Source of the DNA: Peromyscus leucopus
Taxonomy: Eukaryota; Chordata; Mammalia; Rodentia; Cricetidae
DNA length: 64,000 bases
Reading direction: 5' to 3'
Assembly (NCBI RefSeq): GCF_004664715.2
Contig: NC_051075.1
Coordinates: 40,207,458 to 40,271,457 of the forward strand
Under the pieces are notes generated by a model that was not told the DNA's origin, did not search any database, and worked only from the letters and a program-made list of their open reading frames with translations. The translations under genes and the position numbers were made by a program. Positions 49,145 through 60,609 of the stretch are shown piece after piece; position 1 is the first letter of the stretch, and each line of letters begins with the position of its first letter.

Positions 49145-50140
49145 CAGTATGCTATAGTCTTGATTCCATTACAAATCATTGAAAATGTGTTTTTCCAGCT
49201 AAGTGAAACAATAGACAACTAAGTTAACTTCTTAAAATTTACTTTTAGTGACTTCATTACTGAGGGGCAACTTAAATCAGTATTTTTCATTGTCAGGCAC
49301 AGTTTCATAGGTTGAGCAGCTTTTGCAGAAACTTTTTTTATAAAAGATTTCAATTAATTTTGTTCTCCAAGTTGATGTTAAAAGTTAAAATGGCAATCAT
49401 TCATGAAAATAAAAATCCTAATTACTTCAAATTGTGAAGTATTTGAGATGACTGTTTTTTCAGTGGAGAGAAGTCCACCACTGCAGCCATCTTTGGATCT
49501 CGTTGTGTACCTGTGCGTTTTCTACAATTTCAATGTTAGTGCCAAGTCAATTTTTCCAAAATACACTCAACCACAGAAATGAAACGAAAAAGGATATGAT
49601 TTTTTTTTTTTTCTGGCAGACTTGAACTTTCAAATGTTACCAAACTGTACCACAGTGGGCTGGGTCCTCCCACATCAATTGTTAATCAAGAAAATGCCCC
49701 ACAAACTGGCCAATCTGATGGAGGCATTTTCTGAAGTTCTCTCTTCCCAGATGACCTTAGTTTGAGTCCAGCTGACAAAAAAACTGATTAGCGTGTTCTG
49801 AATTGCTGGATTGCTGACCCATGAATTACTTGTTTCTCATGAAATGTCCTTATCTCTTTCAATTTTAAAGGATAACTTTGCCGCTTGTAACACTTGTAGT
49901 AGGCAGCTGTTAGTCTGAAATACATCACCTCATGTTCTTGGCATTTTGGAAGAGAGGTGCAATGTTATTTTGATTGTTTTGCCTTGGTAAGCCACTTGGC
50001 ATGTCTCCTTTTTTTCTTACTGTTTGAGAATGTGCATATAATGTGTTTTGATCACATCTATCACCCACTCCCTCTCCTCCAGCTCCTCCCACACCTCCAC
50101 CACCACTTTTCCCTCCCAACTTCATAAACTCTTTTTTTTT
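49145..50140. other. Intergenic, nothing recognised
   Basis: AT-rich sequence between two LTRs with a T-run near 49600. No gene seen. Confidence 0.45.
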
Positions 50141-50144
50141 AACT

Positions 50145-50512
50145 GATTGAGCTGTAGGCGGAGTTTCTGTGTTTCAGTAGCTGCTTCCCAAATAATCACT
50201 CAGAATCTTTATATTAATTATGAATGCTCAGCCAATAGCTCTGGCTTGTTACTAGCTAGCTCTTATAACTTAAATTAACCCATTTCTATTCATCTACATT
50301 TTACCACATGGCTCATGGCTTTACCTGTCCTCTAGCATGTCTTGTTCCCTCTGTGTCTCCTAGCATCTCCTAAGATTCTGCCCTTCTTCCCAGAATTCTC
50401 CTCATCTGGCTCTCCCACCCACTCTCTTCCTGCGCAGCTATAGGTCATTCAGCTCTTTGCTAACCAATGAGAGTAAGACATATTTACAGTGTACAAAGAT
50501 TGTTCCACAGCA
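50145..50512 (-). mobile_element. Solo LTR, family M copy 3
   Basis: CTAGCTCTTATAACTTAAAT, TTAACCCATTTCTATTC, ACCACATGGCTCATGGC, TAACCAATGAGAGTAAG and TTCCACAGCA are the inverse of the copy at 48012. Confidence 0.68.
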
Positions 50513-51012
50513 TTGAGCATGGGTGTAAGGCTATCCAACTGGAGTTCCTAGGAACCCCATCCCTGAAGAAACTGATTCTCTTTCCCTAATAACCATCAGA
50601 TGGTCACCACTTAGGTGAGCCCCACATGGTCACCACCTAGGGTTGAGACTCCGTGAGCCTCACCCCCATTCATGCTGGAGTTTTGGTTATCTTGGCCTTG
50701 TACGTGAGGTCACAGCTACTATGAATCCGTACATGTAAGAGCCCTGTCATTTCCAGACGCCACTCTCTCCCAACAGTCTCTCCCACAACCTCTCTCACAT
50801 TCTTTCCACTCTCACTTCCAAGATGACCCCTGAGCCCCAGGAGGAGAGGATGAAAGAGATGTCCTATTTTGGTAGGGCTGAACAATCTCTTATTCTCTGC
50901 ACTTCACCAGTTATGAGTCTATGCGTTGACTGACATCTTCTGCAAAAAGGCGTTTCTCTAATGAAGGTTGAGAACTGCACCAATCCATGGATATAAAAAT
51001 AAGTGTTTAGGG

Positions 51013-51402
51013 CAGTGGTTCTCAAACTGTGAATCATGATCCCTTTGGGGGTCAAATAACCCTTTCACAGGAGTCACATATCAGATATCTTGCATATCAG
51101 ATAGTTACATTACAATTTTTTTTTTTTTTGAGAAAGGATTTCTCTGTGTAGTTTTTGGAGCCTGTCCTGGATCTCGCTCTGTAGACCAGGTTGGCCTCAA
51201 ACTCACAGAGATCCGCTTGGCTCTGCCTCCTGAGTGCTGGGATTAAAGGCATGTGCCACCACCGCCCGGCTACATTACAGTTCTTAATAGTAGCAAAATT
51301 ACAGTTATGAAGTAGTAGTGGAAATTATTTTATGCTTGAGGGCCACCACAACATGAGGACTGTATGAAAAGGTCACAGCATTAGGAAAGTTGAGAACCAT
51401 TG
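51013..51402 (+). mobile_element. SPIN-like hAT transposon, interrupted by a B1
   Basis: Ends CAGTGGTTCTCAAACTG and AAGTTGAGAACCATTG. Flanks GTTTAGGG (51005-51012) and CTTTAGGG (51403-51410) are an 8-bp target duplication with one mismatch. Internal TAGCAAAATTACAGTTATG is SPIN-like. The B1 at 51116-51270 splits it. No transposase. Confidence 0.88.
51116..51270 (-). repeat. B1 SINE inside the SPIN copy
   Basis: T-run, GAGAAAGGATTTCTCTGTG to CCACCACCGCCCGGC. TACATTACA on both sides (51106-51114 and 51271-51279) is its target duplication. Confidence 0.95.
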
Positions 51403-51800
51403 CTTTAGGGGGTGGTTTAATGCCATGTTTATTTAGCACAATAATAGTAATAGGTTCTTCCCTAGGGCATATGACTTAATCCACAATGGATTCTCAGCCC
51501 AGTTACTAGTACCATGCATGAATTCTGTCTTTTGGAACAGGCCTTAAATTCGATTAGAAAGCTTTTAGTTTCTTTCATAATATTCATGCCACCATTGCAA
51601 CTATGGTCATAGCATGCCAGGTCAGTTATTATAGTTCACAGCTGGATAAGACATTGACTTCTTTTCTCCCCGCAAGTAGCATGCATAGTACCTTCTAGCA
51701 CTATGAAACTAGCCAGTAGGGATGAAACCTCCAGGTCAGTGCCAGCTTAATTTTTCCATGTCCCAAGACTCCAGTATATGGTGTCTTCAACAATAGGGTC

Positions 51801-51947
51801 TTAGCTGGGTGTGGTAGCATGTACATTTAGTCTCAGCACTCAGGAGGAAGAGTCAGGATCTCTGTGAGTTCCAGGCCATCCTGGTCTACAAAGCAAGTTC
51901 CAGGCCATTCAGGGCCACGTGGTGAGATCTTGTCTCAAAAAAAGGGG
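51801..51947 (+). repeat. B1/B4-like SINE
   Basis: TAGCTGGGTGTGGTAGCATG, TCAGGATCTCTGTGAGTTCC, GAGATCTTGTCTC and A-tail. Confidence 0.8.
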
Positions 51948-51957
51948 GATGCAAGGG

Positions 51958-52701
51958 GTGTCTTATCAAGTTTTTGAGGAGAACCAAGAGCCAGGGAAGA
52001 AACACCTTATCCCTGCACCCAGAACCAAAGAAACACGCCCTGGCTCTGAAACCAGTGCCAAAGAAACATATTTTGTTCCTAGACTCAGAACCAGTGAAAG
52101 AAATATGCCCTGGCCTTGGACTTAGAGCCAAAAAGCTAAGAAAAGCCAGTGGAAGAAACACAGTTTGGCTCTGAAATCAGGGCCACCTCTGCCCCTGACC
52201 AATGAAACTAACCAATTTCTGCCCAGGGGAGCAGAAAAAAATTTACCAATCCCTGGAGAGAAAATCTTCTTCTGGAGAAATTCTACTCCTAAGAAATCCT
52301 ATATAAAGCACCCGGCCTGTTCAGTTGTGGGCTATTGCTTCCCACCCTGATAGAGGCAGCCACTCTCCTGGACCCCTCCTTCCCAAATAAATCTCTTTCT
52401 CAAAAGAGTCTTGAGTGTGAAGAACTTCATTCACCGGTGCAGAGAAGAATCTTGCTAAGACATCCCCTAGGGGACTGAGCAGAAAAATCCTTGCAGAGAC
52501 GTTCCCTTAGCAGGTTGAGCAAGGCAGAGCAGAAAAAGTAACAATTCTTCCCTTTAGCAAGTGAAGCAAAAGAAGCAACATCTTGGGCTGGAGAAGAAGC
52601 CGAGCTCTACCGGGAAGCCCCATTAAGTCGGGGCTGAGCAAAACTCAGCTGTAGCGGCTCTCCAGGAGGGGAGCTGAAGGGACCAAGCAGAGGCCATAAC
52701 A
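51958..52701 (+). repeat. LTR with a repeat array in its U3
   Basis: TATA-like CCTATATAAAGCACC near 52299 and AATAAA near 52387, followed by a U5-like stretch. Left of the TATA box about five units of roughly 40 bp repeat the pattern GAACCAGTG..AGAAAC..CCTGGCTCTG. Probable TG...CA ends are at about 51958 and 52701. Possibly of the mys/MYSERV kind; that name is a guess. Confidence 0.55.
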
Positions 52702-52899
52702 GGCTGCTCAGTCTTCTCTCAGAGATCAGGCCTCAGTTGCAGTTTCCTGAGACTTGAGCAAGCAGTTTCTGGGAGGGCCATGAACAAAAGACATAGTCCT
52801 TGCAGTAACTCCCTTTCTGCACATACTCTGACTGCTCAAGGTTCAACCAGTTGTTTACTGTCTGGGACCCCTCACCAACTTAGAGCTACATGCATGGGT

Positions 52900-53218
52900 C
52901 AATGTGAATGTGTGAGGCCAGCCAGCCTCCATGGCAGCTCCAGGCCTGCCCAAAAATGATAACTGTAAGCCCCAACCAGTAAATTCAAAGGTTGCACACC
53001 CTCACCCAATCATACGACACCAAGGCTTGTACCACCCTGCTTGCGGTTTTTCCTTTAAAAACTCCTCACCCTGAGAGCTCAGGACCGTCCTCCTCCTCCA
53101 CCCTATGTGTCAAGTGTTGGACATGGACCAAGCCCAGGCTTGCTTGTTATCAATAAGCCTCTGTGTGTTTTGCATCATATATCAGCTCTGTGGTGGTCTT
53201 GCTCGGGGGTCTCGCAAT
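52900..53218 (+). repeat. Older LTR-like sequence that received the provirus
   Basis: TTTAAAAACTCCTCACCC (TATA-like, near 53055), a polyadenylation-like ATCAATAAGCCTCTGTG near 53150 and a GCTCGGGGGTCTCGCA end resemble a class I (gammaretroviral-type) LTR. The provirus sits at its right edge. Family assignment is tentative. Confidence 0.45.
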
Positions 53219-53552
53219 TGTGGGGCATTTACCCACCACCCCCACAGTTCCCCAGAGTTTTCTTGAGTGTGAGCAGCAGGAAATATTAGATAGAAGGATT
53301 TATTGCAGAGATAAACAGATAGAAAATAAAGGATAGCCTCAAGAGGGCCTGGAACCTATTCCAACAGGGCCCCGACTGTCTCTGCCCCAGGGTTTTTACA
53401 GAGACGCCAAGGGGTGGAGCAAAAGACCTCCTCCCCCAGCACAGCCAAGTGCAGACCATCTCAGACACCTGCACTCAGGCCCGTGGTCCTAATCATCCTC
53501 TATGAGGACCTGCTGGGTAAAGCCACGAGGACCCCGAGAACGGGCTCCCACA
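53219..53552 (-). repeat. 3' LTR of the class II provirus
   Basis: Same family and orientation as the 5' LTR, with TG...CA ends. The neighbouring polypurine tract on one side and the 6-bp target repeat on the other fix both edges. About 20 differences from the 5' LTR suggest an insertion several million years old (inference from typical rodent rates). Confidence 0.9.
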
Positions 53553-53567
53553 GGTCCCCCTTTCTTA
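53553..53567 (-). promoter_or_regulatory. Polypurine tract of the provirus
   Basis: The - strand reads AAGAAAGGGGGACC immediately before the LTR TGTGGG, as expected for the plus-strand primer of reverse transcription. Confidence 0.75.
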
Positions 53568-55165
53568 ATATATAAAAAAATAACTATTAATGGCTTACAG
53601 CAATCTCCATAGCTGTTACACCTCCCAGTATGGGAGTAGAGGATGATATAGATGGCATTTCTCTTTTGAATTAGGTCCAAGATGACTACAGCAGTAATCT
53701 TAGCTGCCTCAAGCCCTTCCTAAACAAAAACTCTTGAGGCGACTACAAACTTAAAGAATCCCTTAGCTTCATCATTACCATTAACAGGTTAACATAAATA
53801 TTGCTATACATAGTCACAATTCTCTCAATCTTACAACTCAAAGAAAACCCTTAACAGAACCATTTGAATTAGCATATATGGTGCTATATATAGTTAACAG
53901 TTTTCTCCGTCTTACAACTTTAACTCAATCATTTGAATTTTCTTGTTAACAGAACACAGGAAAAACTTTGATGTATTCACAAACTTAAATATTTCCTTAA
54001 CTCCACAAAACCAGGGTGCATTAATATCAATAGGTTTCTGCGAACATAATTCAATCTCACAACTCTTCCTTTTCTTTATAATTTTTTAAACAAAATCTCA
54101 CACCTAGTTAGAGGAACCCAAACTTATACAATTCCTACAAACCCATATTGAAGAGCAATATTTTCAATCTAACCATTAACACTTTGAAAACTTTTAGCAA
54201 AACATCCAAAAGCAGTTTCTTAATAAAACTCTTACACACTTTAAAAGTAGTCTCTTAGTATACCCCATTTGCATTTCTTACTAACAAAACATGACATTAA
54301 TCCACTCAAACAATTTAAATTAAATAGACTAAGGAATATTAACTCTCCCCTTTCTTTATAATTTTAAGCAAAATCTCAAGCCTAGTTAGAAAACCCAAAC
54401 TTTTCTGTTTAAAAGTTCCATTTGTAACACAAAACCAGTTCCATAAGTAATTCCATTTTTGCATAAACAGTTCCACAAAACAATTCATGAATCACTAGTT
54501 AATAAAGCATATATGCAAAACTGCATCTTGATTCTAGGTAGGGGAATAAATTTCTTCATTTAAGCAGTTCCATTTTTAACCCAATTCCAGAAAACCGTTC
54601 CTAGGTCATTACTCAAAATTGTTCCATTGCAATGAAATCTCTATTGTTTATTTAATTTCTTAAGTCTTAAAATTCAAATAATAAATTCTGGTACTAGCCT
54701 TCCAAATATAAGAAATCCATAACCAAAATCTTTTTGTAATTTTAACTCATTTTAAGTTAAAAAAGTTCAAACAAGAAATAAATTCTGGTATCAGGCTTTC
54801 ACTTCCAAATATGAAGAGAAGTTTTTCAACCAAAACTTTTTGCAGTTAACAATTTTAGTTCAAACAAGCATCTCTGCAACTTTTATTCTCAAGCCAGAGA
54901 CCTTTTTAGGTTTTAGTAGTATTCTAAACCGCACTGTTTTTGATGTTAGCTCAGGTTTTTCTGTGTTGTGTCGATTTTCCACGGATCTCAGCTGTGGATG
55001 CCTTGTTGTGCTGGTTCTGGCGTCCACCATTCTTAGCTTCTTAGCAGCTTCTGGAGCTTTTGAAATCATTCATACTGCCTGCTTTGCCGTCTGCTAGTAC
55101 ACTAACTTCTGCATCTCATGTTTTTTCACCATATACATTAAGCATAGATTCACACTTAACATTTA
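53568..55165 (-). other. Proviral 3' internal region, AT-rich, no env recognised
   Basis: Lies between the polypurine tract and the B1 insertion. Rich in AACAnTT-type low-complexity sequence, with short frames only and no envelope motif seen. The same character continues from 55326 to about 55950. Confidence 0.5.
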
Positions 55166-55325
55166 CACTTTTTTTTTTTTTGGTTTTTCGAGACAGGGTT
55201 TCTCTGTGTAGCTTTGCGCCTTTCTTGGAACTCACTTGGTAGCCAGCTGGCTCGAACTCACAGAGATCTGCCTGGCTCTGCCTCCCGAGTGCTGGGATTA
55301 AAGGCATGCGCCACCACCGCCCGGC
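55166..55325 (-). repeat. B1 SINE inside the provirus
   Basis: T-run, CGAGACAGGGTTTCTCTGTG to CCACCACCGCCCGGC. ATTTACAC on both sides. It is younger than the provirus. Confidence 0.94.
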
Positions 55326-56341
55326 ATATTTACACTTTTTTACACACTCACATATAACATTTTGCCTTTCAAAGCATTTAGACTCACATTCAACATTTAC
55401 ACATTTTTACAAACTCACATACAACGTATTAACATCTACTTATTTATACTCCTTAAGAAAACTATAGAACTACTTTAGCAAATATATTTCTTACTACCTA
55501 TATACTTATATTCATTCCATCTTATTCTTATTTAAAATTACATTTACAACTAACATCTTTACTTCTTACAAACTTATTACTACATGTCTTAAGATTACCT
55601 TGGATATTTCTTGCAAGCTTACATTCTTAAAGGAATTCTATAGATCTATTTTACAAACTTATATAGGGCTACCATTAGCATATATCTAACTTAGCAAACA
55701 CCTAAAGATTTCTTAACACAGACCTAACAAGACAGAATAATTTCTACAAACTCACATATCTTATTTTTGTCTTTCTACTTCTTACTCTTAATTATTATCA
55801 CCATCTCTATTAGAAAGATTCTCTTAACTAGACAAGAAGTACATACATCATTTCTAAAGTTTAGAGTTTATAGTCAACTTTGTTATAAAGCACTGGGATT
55901 TAGTGAGTGTTGTCATTATAGAGTTGTGATACTTGTTGCTAGGGGATTGTAACATTCTCAGGACAAAGCCACACCCCAAAGTTGCCGAGTTCTCTCGGCC
56001 TTTCTGAACCGGCAGAGATGCACTGTCAGCGGTAGACGGTTTTTAACTAGAGGCTGTCCCTTCACCCAAATTCATAATAGTCCCCTAAGTACTTCAATTC
56101 AGACAAATGTGTCTATTACAGCAGTACTTTTGGTTGTTCTACCAAAAACTTCACACTGAGGGTGAAATTACCGTATTTAGCTGTTGTAAAGCTCTTCGCC
56201 AATACTGCACAGCTATTAGGTGATATAAAGTATTTTTCTAAAGGAGCTAGTAAGCCAAAAGCAGCACAGCTCCGAACTCTATTTCCTCACTGTTTGCATT
56301 AAACCAGTGACAAAACCTCAGAAACACTAATCGAGTCATTT

Positions 56342-57080
56342 TCATTCTGGTTCCTTTATAGGGACGTCATTGGAACTGACCTTTCTTAGTTCCATGCTCC
56401 TTACCAGATGCTCCGGTAACCACCGAGCTTCATTCTCCTCTTGTGAAAAAACACAAACATGTCCTCGACCCCATATTAACACTGGATCAGGACCCTTCCA
56501 TAATCCCGAGCAGGGATCTTTCCATTTCACTTGAGCAGAAGTCGCTTGGGTGCCACTGTGCCAAAATCTATCTGTGGCAGACTGTTCATAGACATCCATA
56601 TTCAAAAAGTTCAGAACAAAAAGCATGATTTAATGCATTATATGGCGATTGAGGATAAATTTCTTCCCTTTATTATTTGAAGTTGTATTTTAAGACTGCT
56701 ATGAGCCCTTTCCACAATACCTTGTTCCTGAGGATTCTAAGAAATACCTGTTTTATATACGATTTCCCGTTGGGTACAAAATTGTTGAAATGCCTTACTA
56801 CTATATCCAGAACCATTATCAGTTTTAATAATTTTTGGTATACCCATATACGAAAAACACTTCCAAAGCAGTGCAAAATTACATGTTTTGTAGCTTCCCC
56901 AGGTTGTGCACTAGCCATTAAAAATCCTGAATAAGTGTCAATGGTCACATGTATGTATCTTAATTTGCCAAATTCTGCAATATGCCTAACATCCATTTGC
57001 CATAGATAATTGGGAAGAAGACCTTGAGGGTTTACCCCTAAGTGAGGGATAGGAAAATGTTTGGACATACCCCACATCAT
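56342..57080 (-). pseudogene. Proviral integrase remnant
   Basis: Two frames on the - strand. 56673-57080 holds the start of the integrase core, with the LWQMDV and IDTYSG motifs. 56342-56626 holds the C-terminal DNA-binding part with the GPDPVLIWGRG motif typical of betaretroviral integrases. The second catalytic motif (TDNG) is present near 56810-56830 but in a shifted frame, so the catalytic core is broken. The fragment order agrees with a single degraded pol gene. Confidence 0.85.
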
Positions 57081-57137
57081 TTAACTATTTGACGAACTGC
57101 TTCTTTGGTAAGATTGAATTGCTTTCTTAAGCTTTTG

Positions 57138-57471
57138 CTATTTTGATGAAGAGCATGTGACTGTTGAGCCATTTCCACTTGGGATAATGCTACTTATCTT
57201 TGTTAACTTATCAGCCATTGCATTACCCTCAGCTAAAGGACCAGGAAGATTGGACTGAGCTCTATGATGGCCCACAAAGCATGGCAGCTTTCTTTTGTGG
57301 AATAGCGTCTTGAATTTGTCGAAACATTTTGACTTGATTGTTGTTAGTTCCAATATTTTCACCAAAACTGTTACTATTTAAAGGAGTCAAGAACGTAGAT
57401 GTTCTTTCATGAAACATATCCTTCATTAGCTTACTTTGAGAAAAAGCATTTTCAGAATTTAGTATTTTCAC
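57138..57471 (-). pseudogene. Proviral RNase H end / connection remnant
   Basis: Two overlapping - strand frames. One has LPGPLAEGNAMAD, matching the betaretroviral stretch at the end of RNase H just before integrase. It lies directly upstream of the integrase remnant in pol order. Frameshifted; no polymerase motif was found upstream. Confidence 0.7.
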
Positions 57472-60400
57472 TTCATTAGCTTTAACTCCTTATTAGCAGC
57501 TGTGATATTTAACATTGATTTCTTATAAGGAACTTCAGGTAAAGCAACTATTTTGTAAGACAGCTAGATTTTCTGAAGTTTCCCATCTATAAAGCAGTCA
57601 TTTTTTTGAATGCCTGTTTCCTTGTCTCCTTATTAGATTTGCAAAGGAATTACTCATTGCAGGCAGTTTGTTCAAAAGGCAAAGAAATTTTTTAATTTCA
57701 ACGTAAGTTTCTTCATATCTAAGACAACGTTCAGTGTATAAACTGCTTTCCCTTGTTTTAAGGATTTTAAAGTGGCTTGTTTGCTCTTAAAGGTAGCTTT
57801 TTGTCATCCAACTACCGTACAAACTTTGCACAGCTATTAGGGTAAATAAGGCATTTTACCAATGGAGCCCCAAACCGTGAAGCACCTGGTTCCATATCCT
57901 TTCAATTTTTCATTGGAACTGACACTTAAACCCTTAGACGATTTTCCTCCTTATTCTTTTAAAAGCTGTATTTTAAGTTTACCATGAACGTATTTTCGAA
58001 CTGACAAAAGTGTTTCAGGGCAATTCCGCCATCTTTAGTGGAAAAAACTACCTTTCCCAGAATACATTTCCCTTATATCAGTCCCTTATTGCAAGCTAGC
58101 TTTTGGACTTCATTTCTCATGGTTCTTTTTGGGTCTGAGAGTCAACTGGTTCTCTTTTACTAGACTTGCCTGGGAGGTTTGAACAAAGTCTCTTGCCTTT
58201 GCAACCGGAGATTTGAACAAGCATTTTACATTTTCAGCTATGGCACATTGGGAGGTTTCTATTCTCCTCAGCCGGCTTTAACAGGTGTCTCTCCTTCATT
58301 TGACATTGGCCCAGGATCAGAACTGCACCCTGCCTCGTTAGCATGCATTGAGGCTGGAATTCCTGATAGCAACTTTCCTCGGGGCGTGTGTTTGTTTTAG
58401 CCAGTCAGTGAAAAACAAGATCATGTACAACAGCTTTTCCATAGCTCTTTCAGAGAGATTTTCTCCCACTGATCTTATTCTCATTTTGTTCCTCCCCCCC
58501 ACCCCTCAGATGCAGAGCTTCAGCTATCTGTCTGCGGCTCTGTACCTCTGCTAGCTGCCTTTAGAGGTAGGGGCTTTTTTTCTCCCCCTGAGTCTGCCTC
58601 AAACTCTAGCAGCTTTGTCAGGTCATGCATTTTCTGGGGAGGAATCTGTCCCCTCTGTTTCTTCAGAGTCTTTCTCCCTGACAGTATCCAGTTTGGTCTC
58701 AGTTTAGCCCCTCTACCCCAGAAACAGTTTCCGACACTAGAGCGGCGGCTTTCCCTGATACCGAAGGTAGGGGCTTTTTGTCCGTTTCCGTTTTCGGGGT
58801 CTGTGTGGTTTGCGTACAGACTGAAAATCTAACAAGGGAGGTTTCTGCCATTTCTAAACTCCCATTAGGACAGGTGCTTTGCATCATCAGGTCTTCACCT
58901 GGCCTAGTCCCCCAGTGGGTTGGGTTTGCTTGTCTGGGTGCTCAAGGACAGAGCTTAAGCCAGAGGCAATCACCCCTCAGGGCTACACTCCCTCATCTCA
59001 TTGGGAGTCAGTTGAAACAAAGCTTTTCTCAAAGAGGTGCTTTCTCTGACAGAAAAGAAAGCTTTACTCCTGGATAGTTCTGTTCTGCCCTGGCTGGGCT
59101 CTTTCCCCAGACAGCATTCTGACTCAGCAGCACAACTGCTTCAGACATAGTTCAGCTTTACTGTTTTCCCAGAAAGGTCCTTTCTCTGATAGGAAAGCTT
59201 TTCTCAGATTTCTTTTTGCAGCTGTGGACCTATCAACCCGGGACTTGTAGGAAAGTGGGCAACTGTGCCTTTCCCACCGGCTTTAACTTTGTTCATTAGC
59301 AGTTTTCCCCTGGGTCCTGCACCTTCCTGCCTCAGCTCTGTGCTCCAGAAGTTTACAACTGCAGGAACCCTAGTATCCTCAAAATGCACTCCAACTCAGA
59401 GATGCTGGCTAGTCGCCTCTGGATTTTTGGTCAGAAGCAAGGATACAATGCTAACAGTTTGCATTGCTTCAGGGGATCTTTGCATTAGGATGATTAGGAG
59501 CACCTTTTCATTCTGAAATGCTCACTCAGACAAAACCCTTGATGCCTCAGCTCGGTTGTAACTGAAAAGCTTAGTTTTTCTGCTTTTCTCAGGCAGAGTT
59601 TCCTGCCCTTTGGGGCTCTCTGTAGCTCTTCACCCACACTCTCCCAAGCATTTCCCTCAGGGGACTCTGACCCACTGTCTTTTACTAGCTTGAAGAGACA
59701 GCTTAGAAGGGGTTTTTAGAAACTTGTCCCTGCCTCTTGCATTGCTGGGAGGATTTTTAAAGCTTGAAAGAATTGAGAGGTTTTGCTGTCTTAAGAGGTT
59801 TGTTGTTTTCCCTTTGAGCTAATCACAGGTGGTCCCCATACTAATATCTTAAGGTGATTCTAATTTGTTTTTCTGAGAAAGTTAAAGGCTTTAGTTTTTA
59901 AGAGCTTTTGAGAAAGATTAAGGCTTTTTAGAGAGATTTTTCCCCCCAAATTTTCCAAGAAAAGCTTTATAGCTTAAGTTTTTTTTCCTCAGGAGAAAGA
60001 CCAACTTTTCCCCAAACTTGCCAACTTTAAACTTTGACTTCTTACACCCCCATTTTTGCCTCAGGGAGAAATTACTTTCTCCTGCTGCTTGGATTTAGCA
60101 TTTCAGCTGTCCCCAGGACAAAAGCTTCCATAGGAAACTTTTTCTTCCCCATAAGCTCAGAGAAGAGCTTTTTTACTACCCGTAAAGTCCAAAGAAAGAT
60201 TTTCCCCCCAGTTTGCATTCATAGCCCCCAAAGTTAGAAAACTGAGTTTTTCTGTCGTTACCTTACTTATCTTAAATTTTTTCCTACACTATATTACTAC
60301 CCTATACCTTATACTTATTTTTCACAGATAGAAACTGAGAAAGGGATAGAAGATAGAAAATTTTGACACAAGAGAATTTCGCTGCAGCATCGGACATCCT

Positions 60401-60500
60401 TCCAGTCTGCTTTCCTTTTCTCTCGAGGATAAAACCCCTGCCTCTCAATTTTTTGCCAAAAACTCTGTAATAAAACTATTATTTTCCTTTATCTTTAGTC
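57472..60500 (-). other. Proviral 5' internal region, no recognised gene
   Basis: About 3 kb that should hold leader, gag, protease and reverse transcriptase but shows no recognised motif and only short open frames on either strand. The + strand is pyrimidine-rich (58400-60200), with repeated CTTTTCTCAG-like words. Replacement of the coding sequence by unrelated DNA, as in non-autonomous elements of the ETn kind, is one explanation; plain decay is another. Confidence 0.5.
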
Positions 60501-60606
60501 CCTATTACTTTGTCTTTAGTCCCTGTTCATTTGTCTTTAGTCTCCCCTTTTTTTAGTCCCCCCCTTTTTTTAGTCCCTTTTTTCTTTAGTCCCTGTTCAG
60601 GCGCCA
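60488..60606 (-). repeat. Tandem GGGACTAAAG-like repeats beside the primer binding site
   Basis: On the + strand CTTTAGTCCC or TTTTAGTCCC-like words recur about six times between 60495 and 60597. Two of them read CTTTAGTCCCTGTTCA, the second running into the primer binding site itself. The 3' part of the binding site and adjoining leader therefore appear duplicated in an array. Confidence 0.75.
60589..60606 (-). promoter_or_regulatory. Retroviral primer binding site, tRNA-Lys3 type
   Basis: The - strand reads TGGCGCCTGAACAGGGAC, one mismatch from the 18 nt complementary to the tRNA-Lys3 3' end. It begins three bases after the LTR end. Lys3 priming is typical of betaretroviral elements, while IAP elements use tRNA-Phe. 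Confidence 0.88.
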
Positions 60607-60609
60607 TTC

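Noticed and set aside
58179..59077. Several + strand frames inside the provirus
   Set aside because: They are antisense to the element, short, and match nothing known.
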